From Penium margaritaceum (taxonomy: Eukaryota; Streptophyta; Zygnematophyceae; Desmidiales; Peniaceae), in contig SZWC01000028.1 of NCBI GenBank assembly GCA_023375785.1, positions 155,314-219,313 of the forward strand: DNA of 64,000 nt, read 5' to 3'. The notes beneath the pieces are model-generated. The model saw only the letters and a list, made by a program, of their open reading frames with translations. It ran no database searches and was not told the origin of the DNA. Positions 50,501-64,000 of this stretch are shown one piece after another. The stretch's first letter is position 1, and every line of letters starts with the position of its first letter. The position numbers and the translations under genes are program-made.

Positions 50501-52442
50501 ATATGCCTACCTTGTTGGTCACTGTTCATGATCTCCACACCGTGCCACAACGTATCAAAGCCCTTTGTGCTAGCTATGTGATACTTGGTGTTCCCAAACC
50601 ATTGCTTCCCCCTTTTATCATATGTGACTCGTATTATGAGTTGTCAACATTGACCACACACAGTGGATTTCTTTAGTCAAAGGCAGTACATGTGCCGACT
50701 TTGGTCGGTCATTGTACATGGTAGCCACACCGTGCTACTACTGAATGAAGGTCGTTGTACTATGTAGTTGAGAACCGATATTCCCATAGCATTGTTTCCT
50801 GCCCTGGCCGTTTGTGACTCGTGTTATGGTTGGTCAACGTTGACCACCCATGTTCAAATTATGTGGTCATGATCAGTGACATATGCCTAGTTTGGTTGTT
50901 TGGTGTGCATATTAGCCACACCGTGCCACTACGTATTGAAGTTCTTTGTCCTTTCTAGTGAATACATAGGCTTCTTAAACCATTTTCCCTCCCTTTGACC
51001 ATTTGGGACTCGTGTTATGAGTTGTCAATGTTGACCACACATAGTGGACTTATTCGGTCGTAGTCAGTGACGTATGCATCCTTTGGTTGGTCACTGTGCA
51101 CGCTAGCCATACCGTGCCACTCCTTGTTGAAGGTCTTTGTACTTGCTAGATGATAACTAGTGTTCCCAACCCATTGTTTTCCCCTTTGACCATTTGCGAC
51201 TCGTGTTATGCGTTTTCAACGTTGGCCATATGAAGTGAAATTCTTTCGTCATGGTTAGTGACATATGCATACTTTGGGTGGTCACTGTGCATTGAACCCC
51301 CATTGTGCCACTACATATTGAAGGTATTTGTACTTGCTAGTAGATAACTAGAATTCACAAACCATTACCCTCCACCCTGACCACTTGTGACTCGTGTTGT
51401 GAGTTGTCAATGTTTACCACACTTAGTGACATTACTTGGTCATGGTCAGTGACATATGCCTACTTTGGTTGGTCATTGTGCATGGTCTCCACACCGTGCC
51501 ATAACCTGTTGAAGCCCCTTGTGCTTGCTATGTGATACATGGTGTTCCCAAACCATTTTTTCCCCCTCTGACCATTTGTGACTCGTATTATGAATTGTCT
51601 ACGTTGACCACACACAGTTAATTTCTTTGGTCAAAGGCAGTACATATGCCAACTTTGGTCGGTCATTGTGCATGGTAGCCACAACGTGCTACTACTGACT
51701 GAAGTTCGTTGTACTTGGTAGTTGAGAACCGACATTCCCATTTTATTGTTTCTTGTCCTGACCGCTTGTGACTCGTGTTATGATTGGTCAATGTTGACCA
51801 CCCATATTGAATTTCTCTGGTCATTATCAGTGAAATATGCTTAGTTTGGTTGTTTGGTGTGCATATTAGCCACACCGTGCCACTACGTATTGAAGTTCTT
51901 TGTCCTTTCTAGTCAATACATAGGCTTTCCAATCCATTGTCTATCCCTCTGACCATTTGTGACTCGTGTTATAAGTTGTTAATGTTGACCACACATAGTG
52001 GACTTATTCGGTCGTAGTCAGTGACGTATGCATCCTTTGGCTGGTCACTGTGCACGCAAGCCATACCGTGCCACTGCTTGTTGAAGGTCTTTTTACTTCC
52101 TAGTTCATAACTAGTATTCCCAATCCATTGTTTTCCCCTCTGACCATTTGTGACTCGTGTTATGCGTTTTCAACGTTGACCACATGAAGGGAAATTGTTA
52201 TGTCATGTTCATTGGCATGTGCATACTTTGGTTGGTCACTGTGCATTGAAGCCACATTGTGCCACTACATATTGAAGGTATTTGTACTTGCTAGTAGAAT
52301 ACTAGTATTCATAAACCATTACCGTCCACCCTGACCATTTGTGACTCATGTTGTGAGTTGTCAATGTTTACCACACTTAGTGACATTATTTGGTCATGGT
52401 CAGTGACATATGCCTACTTTGGTTGGTCATCGTGCATGGTCT

Positions 52443-52445
52443 CTA
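52443..52445. other. Satellite orientation-switch junction
   Basis: Left of this point the satellite reads on the + strand and ends inside an A monomer (CATCGTGCATGGTCT). Right of it the sequence is CTAAGTGTGGTAAAC, the reverse complement of the first part of an A monomer. The three bases CTA fit both sides (CTC/TACACC variants on the left and CACTAAGTGTGG on the right). There is no filler, no mobile element and no gap of N. The two arms point towards each other. Confidence 0.93.
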
Positions 52446-54010
52446 AGTGTGGTAAACTTTAACAACTCACAACACGAGTTACAAATGGTCAGGGTGGAAG
52501 ACAATGGTTTGTGAATACTAGTTATCTACTACTGAGTACAAATACCTTCAGTATGTAGTGGCACAATGTGGCTTCAATGCACAGTGACCAGCCAAAGTAT
52601 GCATATGTCACTAACCATGACGAACAAGTTTCACTTCATGTGGTCAACGTTGAAAATGCATAACACGAGTCACAAATGTTCAGATGGGAAAACAATGGAT
52701 TGGGAACACTACTTTTCAACTAGCAAGTACAAAGACCTTGAACAAGCAGTGGAACGGTATGGCTATCATGCAGAATGACCAACCAAAGGATGCATACGTC
52801 ACTGACTACGACCGAATAAGTCCACTATGTGTGGTCAACATTGACAACTTATAGCACGAGTTACAAATGGTCAAAGGGAGAGACAATGGTTTGGTAAGCC
52901 TATGTATTGGCTAGAAAGGAAAAATAACTTTAATACGTGGTGGCACGGTGTGGCTAATATGCAGACAAAGCAATCAAACTAGGCATATGTCACTGATCAT
53001 GACCACATGATTTCAGTATGGGTGGTCAACGTTGAGCAACCATATCACGAGTCACAAACGGTCCGGAGAGGAAACAATGTTATGGGAACATCGGTTCTCG
53101 ACTACCAAGTTCAACGACATTCAGTCAGTAGTAGCACAGTGTGGCTACCATGCACAATGACCGACCAAATCAGGCATATGTTCTGCCTTTGACCAAAGAA
53201 ATCCGCTGTGTGTGGTCAGCGTTGACAACTCATAATACGGGTCACAAATGGTCAGAGGGGGAAACAATGGTTTGGGAACATCAAGTATCACGTAGGAAGC
53301 ACAAGGGGCTTCAATACGCTGTGGCACGGTGTGGAGACCATGCACGATGACTAACCAAAGTAGGCATATGTCACTAACCATGACCAAATAATGTCAGTAC
53401 GTGTGGTAAACTTTGACAACTCACAACACAATTCACAAATGGTCAGGGTGGAAGGTAATGGTTTGTGAATACTAGTTGTCTACTACCAAGTACATATACC
53501 TTCAATATGTAGTGGCACAATGTGGCTTCAATGCACAGTGACCAACCGAAGTATGCACATGTCACTAACCATGACGACCAAATTTTACTCCATGTGGTCA
53601 ATGTGGAAAACGCATAACACGAGTCACAAATGGTCAGAGGGGAAAAAACTGGATTGGGAAGCCTATGTATTGGCTAGAAAGGACAAATAACTTCAATACG
53701 TATTGGCACGGTGTGGCTAATATGCACACCAAGCAATCAAACAAGGCATATGTCACTGATCATGACCAGCGAATTTCAATATGGGTGGTCAACGTTGACC
53801 AACCATAACACGGGTCACAAACAGTCAGGAATGGAAACAATGCTATGAGAATATTGGTTATCAACTACAAAGAACAATGACCTTCAGTCAGGAGTAGCAG
53901 GGTATGGCTACCATGCACAATGTCCGACCAAAGTAGGCATATGTACTGCCTTTGACCAAATAAATCTGTTGTGTGTGGTCCACGTTGACAACTCACAATA
54001 CGAGTTACAA

Positions 54011-54394
54011 ATGGTCAGAGGGGGGGAACAATGGTTTGGGAACACCGCGAACCACATAACTAGCACAAGGGGCTTCAATACGTTGTGACACGGTGTGGAG
54101 ACCATGCACGATGACCAACCAAAGTAGGCATATGTCACTGACCATGACCAAATAATGTCACTAAGTGTGGTAAACTTTGACAACTCACAACGCGAGTCAC
54201 AAATGGTCAGAGGGGGGGAACAATGGTTTGGGAACACCGCGAACCACATAACTAGCACAAGGGGCTTCAATACGTTGTGACACGGTGTGGAGACCATGCA
54301 CGATGACCAACCAAAGTAGGCATATGTCACTGACCATGACCAAATAATGTCACTAAGTGTGGTAAACTTTGACAACTCACAACACGAGTCATAA
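54011..54394 (-). repeat. Tandem duplication of an A monomer
   Basis: Two A monomers in a row share ACACCGCGAACCACATAAC, a lengthened purine run (GAGGGGGGGAACA) and GTTGTGACACGG. The period is 192 bp because of the extra base in the run. Only a change or two was noticed between them. Confidence 0.88.
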
Positions 54395-56107
54395 ATGGTC
54401 ACGGTGGAAGGTGATGGTTTGTGAATACTAGTTATCTTCTAGCAAGTACAAATACCTTCAATATGTAGTGGCACAATGTGGCTTCAATGCACAGTGACCA
54501 ACCAAAGTATGCATATGTCACTGAACATGACAAAGGAACTTCACTTCATGTGGTCAACATTGACAACGCATAACACGAGTCGCAAATGGACAAACGGGAA
54601 AACAATCAGTTGGGATCGCTAGCTATCAACAAGGAAGTACAAAGACCTTCGACAAGCTGTAGCACGGTATGGCTAGCGTGCACAGTGACCAACCAAAGGA
54701 TGCATACGTCACTGACTACGACTGAATAAGTCCACTATGTGTGGTCAACATTGACAACTCATAACACGAGTCACAAATGGTGAGAGGGATAGACAATGGT
54801 TTGGGAAGCCTATGTATTGACTAGAAAGGACAAAGAACTTCAATATGTAGTGGCACAGTGTGGCTAATATGCACACCAAACAACCAAACTAGGCATATGT
54901 CACTGATCATGACCCCAAAATTTTGATACGGGTGGTCAACGTTGACCAACCATAACACGATTCACAAAGGGTCAGGACATGAAACAATGCTATGGGAATA
55001 TTGGTTCTCAACTAACAAGTACAACCACCATTGGTATGTAGTAGCACGGTGTGGCTACCATGCACAATGACCGACCAAAGTAGGCACATGTAGTGCCTTT
55101 GACCAAAGAAATCCGCTGTGTGTGGTCAACGTTGACAACTCATAATACGAGTCAAAAATGGTCAGAGAGGGAAACAATGATTTGGGAACACCAAGTATCA
55201 CACAGCAAGCACAAGGGGCTTCAATACGTTGAAGCACGGTGTGGAGACCATGCACCATGACCAACCGAGGTAGGCATATGTCACTGACCATGACCGGATA
55301 ATGTCACTTAGTGTTGTCAACTTTGACAACTCCCAACACAAGTCACAAATGGTCAGGGTGGAAGGTAATTATTTCTGAACACCAGTTGTCTACTAGCAAG
55401 TACAAGTACCTTCAATATGTAGTGGCACAATGTGGCTTCAATGCACAATGCCCAACCAACGTATGCATATGTCACTAACCATGACGAACAAATTTCACTT
55501 CATGTGGTCAACGTTGAGAACGCATAACACGAGTCACAAATGGTCAGAGGGGAACACGATGGACTGGGAAGCCTATGTATTGGCTAGAAAGGACAAAGAA
55601 CTTCAATACGTAGTGGCACGGTGTGGCTAATATGCACACCAAACAACCAAACTAGGCATATATCACTGATCATTACCACATTATGTCAATATGGGTGGTC
55701 AACGTTGACCAACCATAACACAAGTCACAAACGGTCAAGACAGGAAACAATGCTATGGGAATATTGGTTCTCAACTACCAAGTACAACGACCTTCATTCA
55801 TTAGTAACTATGTGGCTACCATGTACAATGACCGACCAAACTAGGCATATGTACTGCCTTTGACCAAAGAAATCCGCTGTGTGTGGTCAACGTTGACGAC
55901 TCATAATACGAGTTACTAATGGTCAGAGGGGGAAACAATGGGTTAAGAACATCAAGTTTCACATAGGAAGCACAAGGGTATTCAATACGTTGTGACACGG
56001 TGTGGAGACCATGCACGATGACCAACCTAAGTAGGCATGTCACTGACCATGACCAAGTAATGTCACTAATTGTGGTAAACTTTAACAACTCACAACACGA
56101 GTTACAA

Positions 56108-56489
56108 CTGGTAAGGGTGGAAGGTAATGGTTTGTGAATACTAGTTATCTACTAGCAAGTACAAATACCTTCAATATGCAGTGGCACAACGTGGCTTCAA
56201 TGCACAGTGACCAACCAAAGTATGCATATGTCACTAACCATGACGAACAAGTTTCACTTCATGTGGTCAACGTTGAAAACGCATAACACGAGTCACAAAT
56301 GGTCAGGGTGGAAGGTAATGGGTTGTGAATACTAGTAATCTACTAGCAAGTACAAATACCTTCAATATGCAGTGGCACAACGTGGCTTCAATGCACAGTG
56401 ACCAACCAAAGTATGCATATGTCACTAACCATGACGAACAAGTTTCACTTCATGTGGTCAACGTTGAAAACGCATAACACGAGTCACAA
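56108..56489 (-). repeat. Tandem duplication of an E monomer
   Basis: Two E monomers in a row share AATATGCAGTGGCACAACG and CGAACAAGTTTCACTTC, with a period of 191 bp. The second has GGGTTGTG and TAGTAATC where the first has GGTTTGTG and TAGTTATC. The A-to-A distance here (57009 to 56056, 953 bp) equals the class II unit of 763 bp plus one monomer. Confidence 0.88.
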
Positions 56490-59400
56490 ATGGTCAGAGG
56501 GGAAAACAAAGGATTAGGAAGCCTATGTATTGACTATAAAGGACAAATAACTTCAATACGTAGTGGCACGGTGTGGCTAATATGCACACCAAACAATCAA
56601 ACAAGGCATATGTCACTGATCATGACCAGAGAATTTCAATATGGGTGGTCAACGTTGACCAACCATAACACAAGTCACAAACGGCTAGGAGAGGAAACAA
56701 TGCTATGAGAATATCGGTTCTAGACTACCAAGTACAATGACCTTCAGTCAGTCGTAGTGCGGTGTGGCTACCATGCACAATGACCGACCAAAGTAGGCAT
56801 ATTTACTCCCTTGACCAAATAAATCCGCTGTGTGTAGTCCACGTTGACAACTCATAATACAAGTCACAAATGGTCAGAGGGGGAAACAATGGTTTGGGAA
56901 CACCACGTATCACATAGCAAGCACAAGGGGCTTCAAAACGTTGTGGCACGGTGTGGGGACCATGCATGATGACCAACCAAGGTAGGCATATGTCACTGAC
57001 CATGACCACATAATGTCACTAAGTGTGGTATATTTTGACAACTCACAACACGAGTCACAAATGGTCAGGGTGGAAGGTAATGGGTTGTGAATACTAGTAA
57101 TCTACTAGCAAGTACAAATACCTTCAATATGTAGTGGCACAATGTGGCTTCAATGCACAGTGACCAACCAAAGTATGCATATGTCAATGAACATGACAAA
57201 AGAATATAACTGCATGTGGTCAACGTTGAAAACGCATAACACGAGTCACAAATGGTCGGAGGGGAAAACAATGGATTGGGAACACTAGTTGTCATCTATG
57301 AAGTACAAATACCTTCAACAAGCAGTGGCACGGTATGGCTAGCATGCACAATGACCAACCAAATGATGCATACATCAATGACTACGACCGAATAAGTCCA
57401 CTATGTGTGGTCAACATTGACAACTCATAACATTAGTCACAAATGGTCAGATGGGGAGACAATGGTTTAGGAAGCCTATGTATTGACTAGAAAGGACAAA
57501 GAACTTCAATACATAGTGGCACGGTGCGACTGATATGCACACCAACCAACCAGAAAAGGCATCTGTCACTGATCATGACCACAGAATTTCAATATGGGTG
57601 GTCAACGTTGACCAACCATAACACAAGTCACAAACAGTCAGGACAGGAAAGCATTCTATGGGAATATCGGTTTTCAACTACCAAGTACAACGAGCTTCAG
57701 TCAGTAGTAGCACGGTGTGGCTACCATGCACAATGACTGACCAAAGTAGGCATATGTACTGCCTTTGACCAAAGAAATCCGTTGTGTGTGGTCAACAGTG
57801 ACATCTCATAATACGAGGCACAAATGGTCAGAGGGGGAAACAATGGTTTTGGAACACCAAGTATCACATAGCAAGAACAAGGGGCTTCAATACATTGTGG
57901 CACGGTGTGGAGACCATGCACGATGACCAACCAAAGTAGGCATATGTCACTGACCATGGCCATGTAGTGTCACTAAGTGTGGTAAACTTTGACAACTCAC
58001 AACAATAGTCACAAATGGTCAGGGTGGAAGGTAATGGTTTCTGAATACTAGTTATCTACTAGAAAGTACAAATACCTTCAATATGTAGTGGCACAATGTG
58101 GCTTCAATGCACAGTGACCAACCAAAGTATGCATATGTCACTAACCATGACGAACAAGTTACACTTCATGTGGTCAATGTTGAAAATGCATAACACGAGT
58201 CACATATGGTCAGAGGGGAAAACAATGGATTGGGAAGCCTATGTATTGGCTAGAAAGGACAAATAACTTCAATACATAGTGGCACGGTGTGGCTAATATG
58301 CACACCAAACAATCAAACTAGGCATATATCACTAATCATGACCAGAGAATTTCAACATGGGTGGTCAACGTTTACCAACCATAACACGAGCCAAAAACGG
58401 CTAGGAGATGAAACAATGCTATGAGAATATTGGTTCTCAACTACCAAGTACACTGACCTTAAGTCAGTCGTAGCGCGGTGTGGCTACCATGCACAATGAC
58501 CGAGCAAAGTAGGCATATTGACTGCCTTTGACCAAAGAAATCCGCTGTGTGTGGTCCACGTTGACAACTCATAATACGAGTCACAACTAGTCAGAGGGGG
58601 AAACAATGGTTTGGGAACACCACGTATTACATAGCAAGCACAAGGGGGTTCAATACGTCGTGGCACGGTGTGGGGACCATGCATGATGACCAACCAAAGT
58701 AGGCATATGTCACTGACCATGACCAAATAATGTCACTAAGTGTGGTAAACTTTGACAACTGACAACTCGAGTCACAAATGGTCAGGGTGGAAGGTAATGG
58801 TTTGTGAATACTAGTTATCTTCTAGCAAGTACAAATACCTTCACTATGTAGTGGCACAATGTGGCTTCAATGCACCGTGACCACCCACAGTATGCATATG
58901 TCACTGACCATGACGAAAGAATTTTCCTTTATGTGGTCAACGTTGAAAACGCTGAACACAAGTCGCAAATGTTCAGAAAGGAAAACAATGGGTTGGGAAC
59001 ACTAGTTATCAACTAGCAAGTACAAAGACATACAACAAGCAGTGGAACGGTATGGCAAGCGTGCACAGTGACCAACCAAAGGATGCATACGTCACTGACT
59101 ACGACCGAATAAGTCCACTATGTGTGGTCAACATTGACAACTCATAACACGAGTCAAAAATTGTTAGAGGGAGAGACAATGGTTTGAGAAGCCTATCTTT
59201 TGACTAGAAAGGACAAAGAACTTCAATACATAGTGGCACGGTGTGGGTAATATGCACACCAAACAACCAAACTAGGCATATGTCACTGATCATGACCACA
59301 AAATTTCAATATGACTAGTCAACGTTGACCAGCCATAACACGAGTCACAAATGGTCAGGATAGGAAACCATGCTATGGGCATATCGGTTCTCAACTACCA

Positions 59401-62400
59401 AGTACAATGACCTTAAGTCACTAGTAGCACGGTGTGGCTACCATGCACAATGACCGACCAAAGTAGGCATATGTACTGCCTTTGACCAAAGAAGTCCGCT
59501 GTGTATGGTCAACATTGACAACTCATAAAACGAGTCACAAATGGTCAGAGGGGGAAACAATGGCCTGGGAACACCAAGTATCGCGTAGCAAGCACATGGG
59601 GCTTCAATACGTTGTGGCACGGTGTGGAGACCATGCACGATGACCAACCAAAGGAGGCATATGTCACTGACCATGACCAAGAAACATCACGAAGAGTGGT
59701 AAACTTTGACATCTCACAACACGAGTCACAAATGGTCAAGATGGAAGGTAATGGTTTGTGAATACTAGTTATCTACTAGGAAGTACAAATACCTTCAATA
59801 CGTAGTGGCACAATGTGACTTCAATGCACAGTGACAAACCAAAGTATGCATATGTCACTAACCATGACGAACTAATCTCCCTTCATGTGGTCAACGTTGA
59901 AAACGCAAAAAACGAGTCACAACTGGTCAAAGAGGAAAACAATGGATTGGGAAGCCTGTGTATTGGCTAGAAATGACGAAGAACTTCAATACGTAGTGGC
60001 ACGGTGTGGCTAACATGCACACCAAGCAATCAAACTAGGCATATGTCACTCATCATGACCAGGGAATTTTAATATGGGTGGTCAACGTTGACCAACAATG
60101 ACATGAGTCACAAACGGTGAGGAGAGGAAACAATGCTATGAGAATATCGAATCTCAACTACCAAGTACAATGACATTCGGTCAGTAGTAGCGCAGTGTGG
60201 CTACCATGCACAATGACCGACCAAGATAGGCATATTTACTGCCTTTGACCAAAGACATCCGCTGTGTGTGGTCCACGTTGACAAGTCATAATACGAGTCA
60301 CAAATGGTCAGAAGGGGGAAACAATGGTTTGGGAACACCAAGTATCGCATAGCAACCACAAGGGGCTTCAATACGTTGTGGCACGGTGTGGAGACTATGC
60401 ACGATGACCGACCAAAGTAGGCATATGTCACTGACGATGACCAAGTAATGCCACTAAGTGTGGTAAACTTTGACAACTCAGAACAGGAGTCACAGATGGT
60501 CAGGGTGGAAGGTAATGGTTTGTGAATACTAGTTATCTACTTGCAAGTACAAATATGTTCAATATGTAGTGGCACAATGTGACTTCAATGCACAGTGACC
60601 ATTCAAAGTATGCATATGTCACTAACCATGACGAACTAATCTCACTTCATGTGGTCAACGTTGAAAACGCATAACACGACTCACAAATGGTCAGAGGGGA
60701 AAACAATGGATTAGGAAGCCTATGTATTGGCTATAAAGGACAAAGAACTTCAATACGTAGTGGCACGGTGTGGCTAATATGCACACCAAACAACCAAACT
60801 AGGCACATGTCACTTATCATGACCACATAATTTCAATATGGGTGGTCAACGTTGACCAACCATAACACGAGTCACAAAAGGTCTGGACAGGAAACAATGC
60901 TATGGGTATATCGGTTATCAACTACCAAGTACAATGACCTTAAGTCAGTAGTAGCACGGTGTGGCTACCATGGTCAATATCCGACCAAAGTAGGCATATG
61001 TATTGCTTTTGACCAAAGCAATCCGCTGTGTGTGGTAAGCGTTGACAACTCATAATACGAGTCACAAGTGGTCGGAGGGGGAAACAATGGGTTTGGAACT
61101 TCAAATATCACATAGCAAGCACATGGGGCTTTAATACGTTGTGGGACGGTGTGGAGAACATGCACGATGACCAACCAAAAAAGGCATATGTCACTGACCA
61201 TGACCAAATAACGTCACTTAGTGTGATAAACACTGACAACTCACAACACGAGTCACAAAAGGTCAGGGTGGAAGGTAATGGTTTGTGAATACTAGTTATC
61301 TACGAGCAAGTACAAATACCTTCAATATGTAGTGGCACAATGTGGCTTCAATGCACAGTGAACACCCAAAGTATGCACATGTCACTGACCATGACGAAAG
61401 AATTTCACTTCATGTGGTCAATGTTGAAAACGCATAACACGAGTCACAATTTGTCAGAGGGGAAAACAATGGGTTGGGACCACTAGTTATGAACTATGAA
61501 GTACAAAGACCTTCAACAAGCAGTGGCACGATATGGCTAGCGTGCACAGTGACGAACCAAAGAATGCATACATCACTGACTACGACCGAATATGTCCACT
61601 AGGTGTGGTCAAAATTTACAACTCATAACACGAGTCACAAAAGGTCAAAGGGAGAGAAAATGGTTTGGGAAGCCTATGTATTGACTAGATAGGACAAAGA
61701 ACTTCAATACGCAATGGCGCGGTGTGGCTAATATGCACGCCAAACAACCAAACTAGGCATATGTCACTAATCATGACCACATAATTTCAATATGGGTGGT
61801 CAACGTTGACCAACCATAACACGAGTCACAAACGGTCAGGACAGGAATCAATGCTATGGGAATATCGTTTCTCAACTGCCAAGTACTACGACCTTCATTC
61901 AGTAGTAGCACGGTGTGGCTACCATGTACAATGACCGACCAAAGGAGGCATATTTACTGCCTTTGACCAAGTAAATCCACTGCGTGTGGTCCTCGTTGAC
62001 AACTCATAATACGAGTCACGAATGGTCAGAGGGGGAAACAATGCTTTGGGAACACCACGTATCACATAGCAAGCACAAGTGGCTTCAATACTTTGTGGCA
62101 CGTGGCGGGGACCATGCACTATGACCAACCAAAGTAGGCATATGTCACTGACCATAACCAAATAATTTCACTGAGTGTGCTAAACTTTCACAACTCACAA
62201 CACGAGTCACAAATGGTCAGGGTGGAAGGTAATGGTTTGTCAATACTAGTTATCTACTGGCAAGTACAAATACCTTCAATATGTAGTGGCACAATGTGGC
62301 TTCAATGCAAAATGACCACCCAAAGTATGCATACGTCACTGACCATGACGAAAGAATTTCACTTCATGTGGTCAACGTTGAAAACGCATAACACGAGTCT

Positions 62401-63270
62401 CAAATGGTCAGAGGGGAAAACAATGGGTTAGAAACACCAGTTATAAACTAGGAAGTACAAAGACCTTCAACAAGCAGTGGCACAATATGGCTAGCGTGCA
62501 CAGTGACCAACCAAAGGATGCATATGTCACTGACTACGACCGAATATGTCCACTATGTGTGGTCAACATTGACAACTCATAACACGAGTCACAAATGGTT
62601 AGAGGGAGAGAAAATGGTTTGGGACACCTATGAATTGACTAGAAAGCACAAAGATGTTCAATTCTTAGTGGCGCGGTGTGGCTAACATGCACACCAAACA
62701 ACCAAACTAGGCATATGTCACTGATCATTACCACATTATGTCAATATGGGTGGTTAACGTTGACCAACCATAACACAAGTCACAAACGGTCAAGACAGGA
62801 AACAATGCTATGGAAATATCGGTTCTCAACTACCAAGGACAACAACCTTCATTCAGTAGTAGCAAGGTGTGGCTACCATGTACAATGACCGACCAAACTA
62901 GGCATATGTACTGCCTTTAACCAAAGAAATCCGCTGTGTGTGGTCAACGTTGACAACTCATAATACGAGTCACAAATGGTCAGAGGGCACTAGTTATCAA
63001 CTAGGAAGTACAAAGACATTCAACAAGTAGTGGCACGGTATGGCTAGCGTGCACAGTGACCAACCAAAGGATGCATACGTCACTGACTACGACCGAATAA
63101 GTCCACTATGCGTGGTCAACATTGACAACTCATAACACGAGTCACAAGTCGTCAAAGGGAGAGAAAATGGTTTGAGAAGTCTATGTATTGACTAGAAAGG
63201 ACGAAGAACTTCAATACGTAGTGGCACGGTGTTGCTAATATGCACACCAAATAACCAAACTAGGCATATG

Positions 63271-63652
63271 TCACTGATCATGACCACATAATTTCTATAT
63301 GGGTGGTCAACGTTCACCAACCATAACACGAGTCACAAACGGTCAGGACAGGAAACAATGCTATGGGAATATCGGTTCTCAACTACCAAGTACAACGACC
63401 TTCATTCAGTAGTAGCACGGTGTGGCTACCATGTACAATGACCGACCAAAGTAGGCATATGTCACTGATCATGACCACATAATTTCTATATGGGTGGTCA
63501 ACGTTCACCAACCATAACACGAGTCACAAACGGTCAGGACAGGAAACAATGCTATGGGAATATCGGTTCTCAACTACCAAGTACAACGACCTTCATTCAG
63601 TAGTAGCACGGTGTGGCTACCATGTACAATGACCGACCAAAGTAGGCATATG
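63271..63652 (-). repeat. Duplication of a B/C hybrid monomer
   Basis: Two copies of a 191-bp unit start at 63271 and 63462 and share AATTTCTATATGGG and AACGTTCACC, without a noticed difference. The switch between C and B lies at GGCATATGTCACTGA, which is the same conserved block used by the E/A hybrids of the + arm. Confidence 0.88.
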
Positions 63653-64000
63653 TACTGCCTTTGACCAAAGAAATCTGCTGTGTGTGGTCAACGTTGACAA
63701 CTCATAATACGAGTCACAAATGGTCCGAGGGGGAAACAATGGGTTGGGAACACCAAGTATCACATCGCAAGCACAAGGGGCTTCAATACGTTGTGGCAGG
63801 ATGTGGAGACCCTGCACGATGACCAACCAAAGTAGGCATATGTCACTGACCATGACCAAATAATGTCACTAAGTGTGGTAAACTTTGACAACTCACAACA
63901 CGAGTCACAAATGGTCAGGGTGGAAAGTAATGGTTTGTGGATACTAGTTATCTACTAGCCAGTACAATTACCTTCAATATGTAGTGGCACAATGTGGATT

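Larger units (their letters stand above)
37718..52444 (+). repeat. 191-bp satellite array, block 3
   Basis: The array continues on the + strand. The first monomer and a half (37718-37900) is clearly more diverged than the rest. Beyond it A landmarks lie near 39454, 40408, 42672, 43429, 44580, 45335, 46286, 47050, 48004, 48768, 49721, 50485, 51438 and 52390. From 46286 to 50485 the 1,717-bp higher-order unit is regular: 46286 to 48004 is 1,718, 48004 to 49721 is 1,717, 47050 to 48768 is 1,718 and 48768 to 50485 is 1,717. The part 38300-44600 is the most rearranged in the window, with several duplications and hybrid monomers listed separately. No gene is seen. Confidence 0.97.
52446..64000 (-). 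repeat. 191-bp satellite array, inverted block 4
   Basis: The same satellite is in reverse orientation to the end of the window. Read on the - strand it has the same order A-B-C-D-E and A'-B'-C'-E'. A landmarks on this strand lie near 63859, 62161, 61207, 60445, 59680, 58726, 57963, 57009, 56056, 55291, 54340 and 53387. The spacing 59680 to 57963 and 58726 to 57009 is 1,717 bp in both cases, the same nine-monomer unit as in the + arm. The right edge of the array is outside the window. No gene is seen. Confidence 0.97.

Noticed and set aside
1-64000. CRISPR array or bacterial repeat system
   Set aside because: The repeats are contiguous 191-bp monomers with no short-repeat/unique-spacer alternation, and the window carries plant retrotransposon sequence.
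1-64000. 5S or 45S rDNA as origin of the tandem array
   Set aside because: No stretch resembles the 5S internal promoter or the conserved 18S, 5.8S or 25S sequences.

Overview
This window is nuclear satellite DNA, most likely from a plant. Almost all of the 64 kb is one tandem repeat with a monomer of about 191 bp. I find no host protein-coding gene. The plant assignment rests on the interrupting Ty1/copia element (CCHC gag and integrase of plant-like type) and on a primer-binding site matching the initiator tRNA-Met as I recall the plant sequence. I cannot narrow it to a species. Long homogenised arrays with higher-order structure are typical of centromeric, pericentromeric or knob heterochromatin, but which of these applies is inference.

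Array architecture. Five monomer types can be told apart by eye (called A to E here). They occur in fixed order A-B-C-D-E, giving a unit of about 954 bp. A second class, A'-B'-C'-E', is about 763 bp and lacks a separate D. In the regular parts the two classes alternate, so the real higher-order unit is a nine-monomer block of about 1,717 bp (model copy 28305-30021). It recurs at the same spacing on both sides of an orientation switch. From base 1 to about 52444 the repeat reads on the + strand; from there to 64000 it reads on the - strand. The two arms converge at a clean junction with a 3-bp shared CTA.

Interruptions. (1) 1081-1498: a 418-bp MITE with terminal inverted repeats and an 8-bp target duplication of hAT type. 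(2) 13546-17949: a broken, gag- and integrase-bearing Ty1/copia element on the - strand, with 5-bp target duplication CATTG, LTRs of about 700 bp, a half-tRNA-type primer site and a tRNA-like module in each LTR. Its right LTR contains a run of 99 N flanked by near-identical sequence, probably an unmerged contig overlap. (3) 37365-37717: a non-satellite insert with two long C tracts and a tRNA-like A/B-box pair on the - strand, probably a SINE fragment, followed by an unusually diverged stretch of satellite.

Recent dynamics. Many exact or near-exact local amplifications (191, 233 and 382 bp periods) mark unequal exchange within the array. Most of their switch points fall in one short conserved block around GTCAGTGACATATGC. 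C monomers carry a perfect 16-bp palindrome, TGGTCAACGTTGACCA, about once per 763-954 bp, which makes it a candidate protein-binding box of this satellite.
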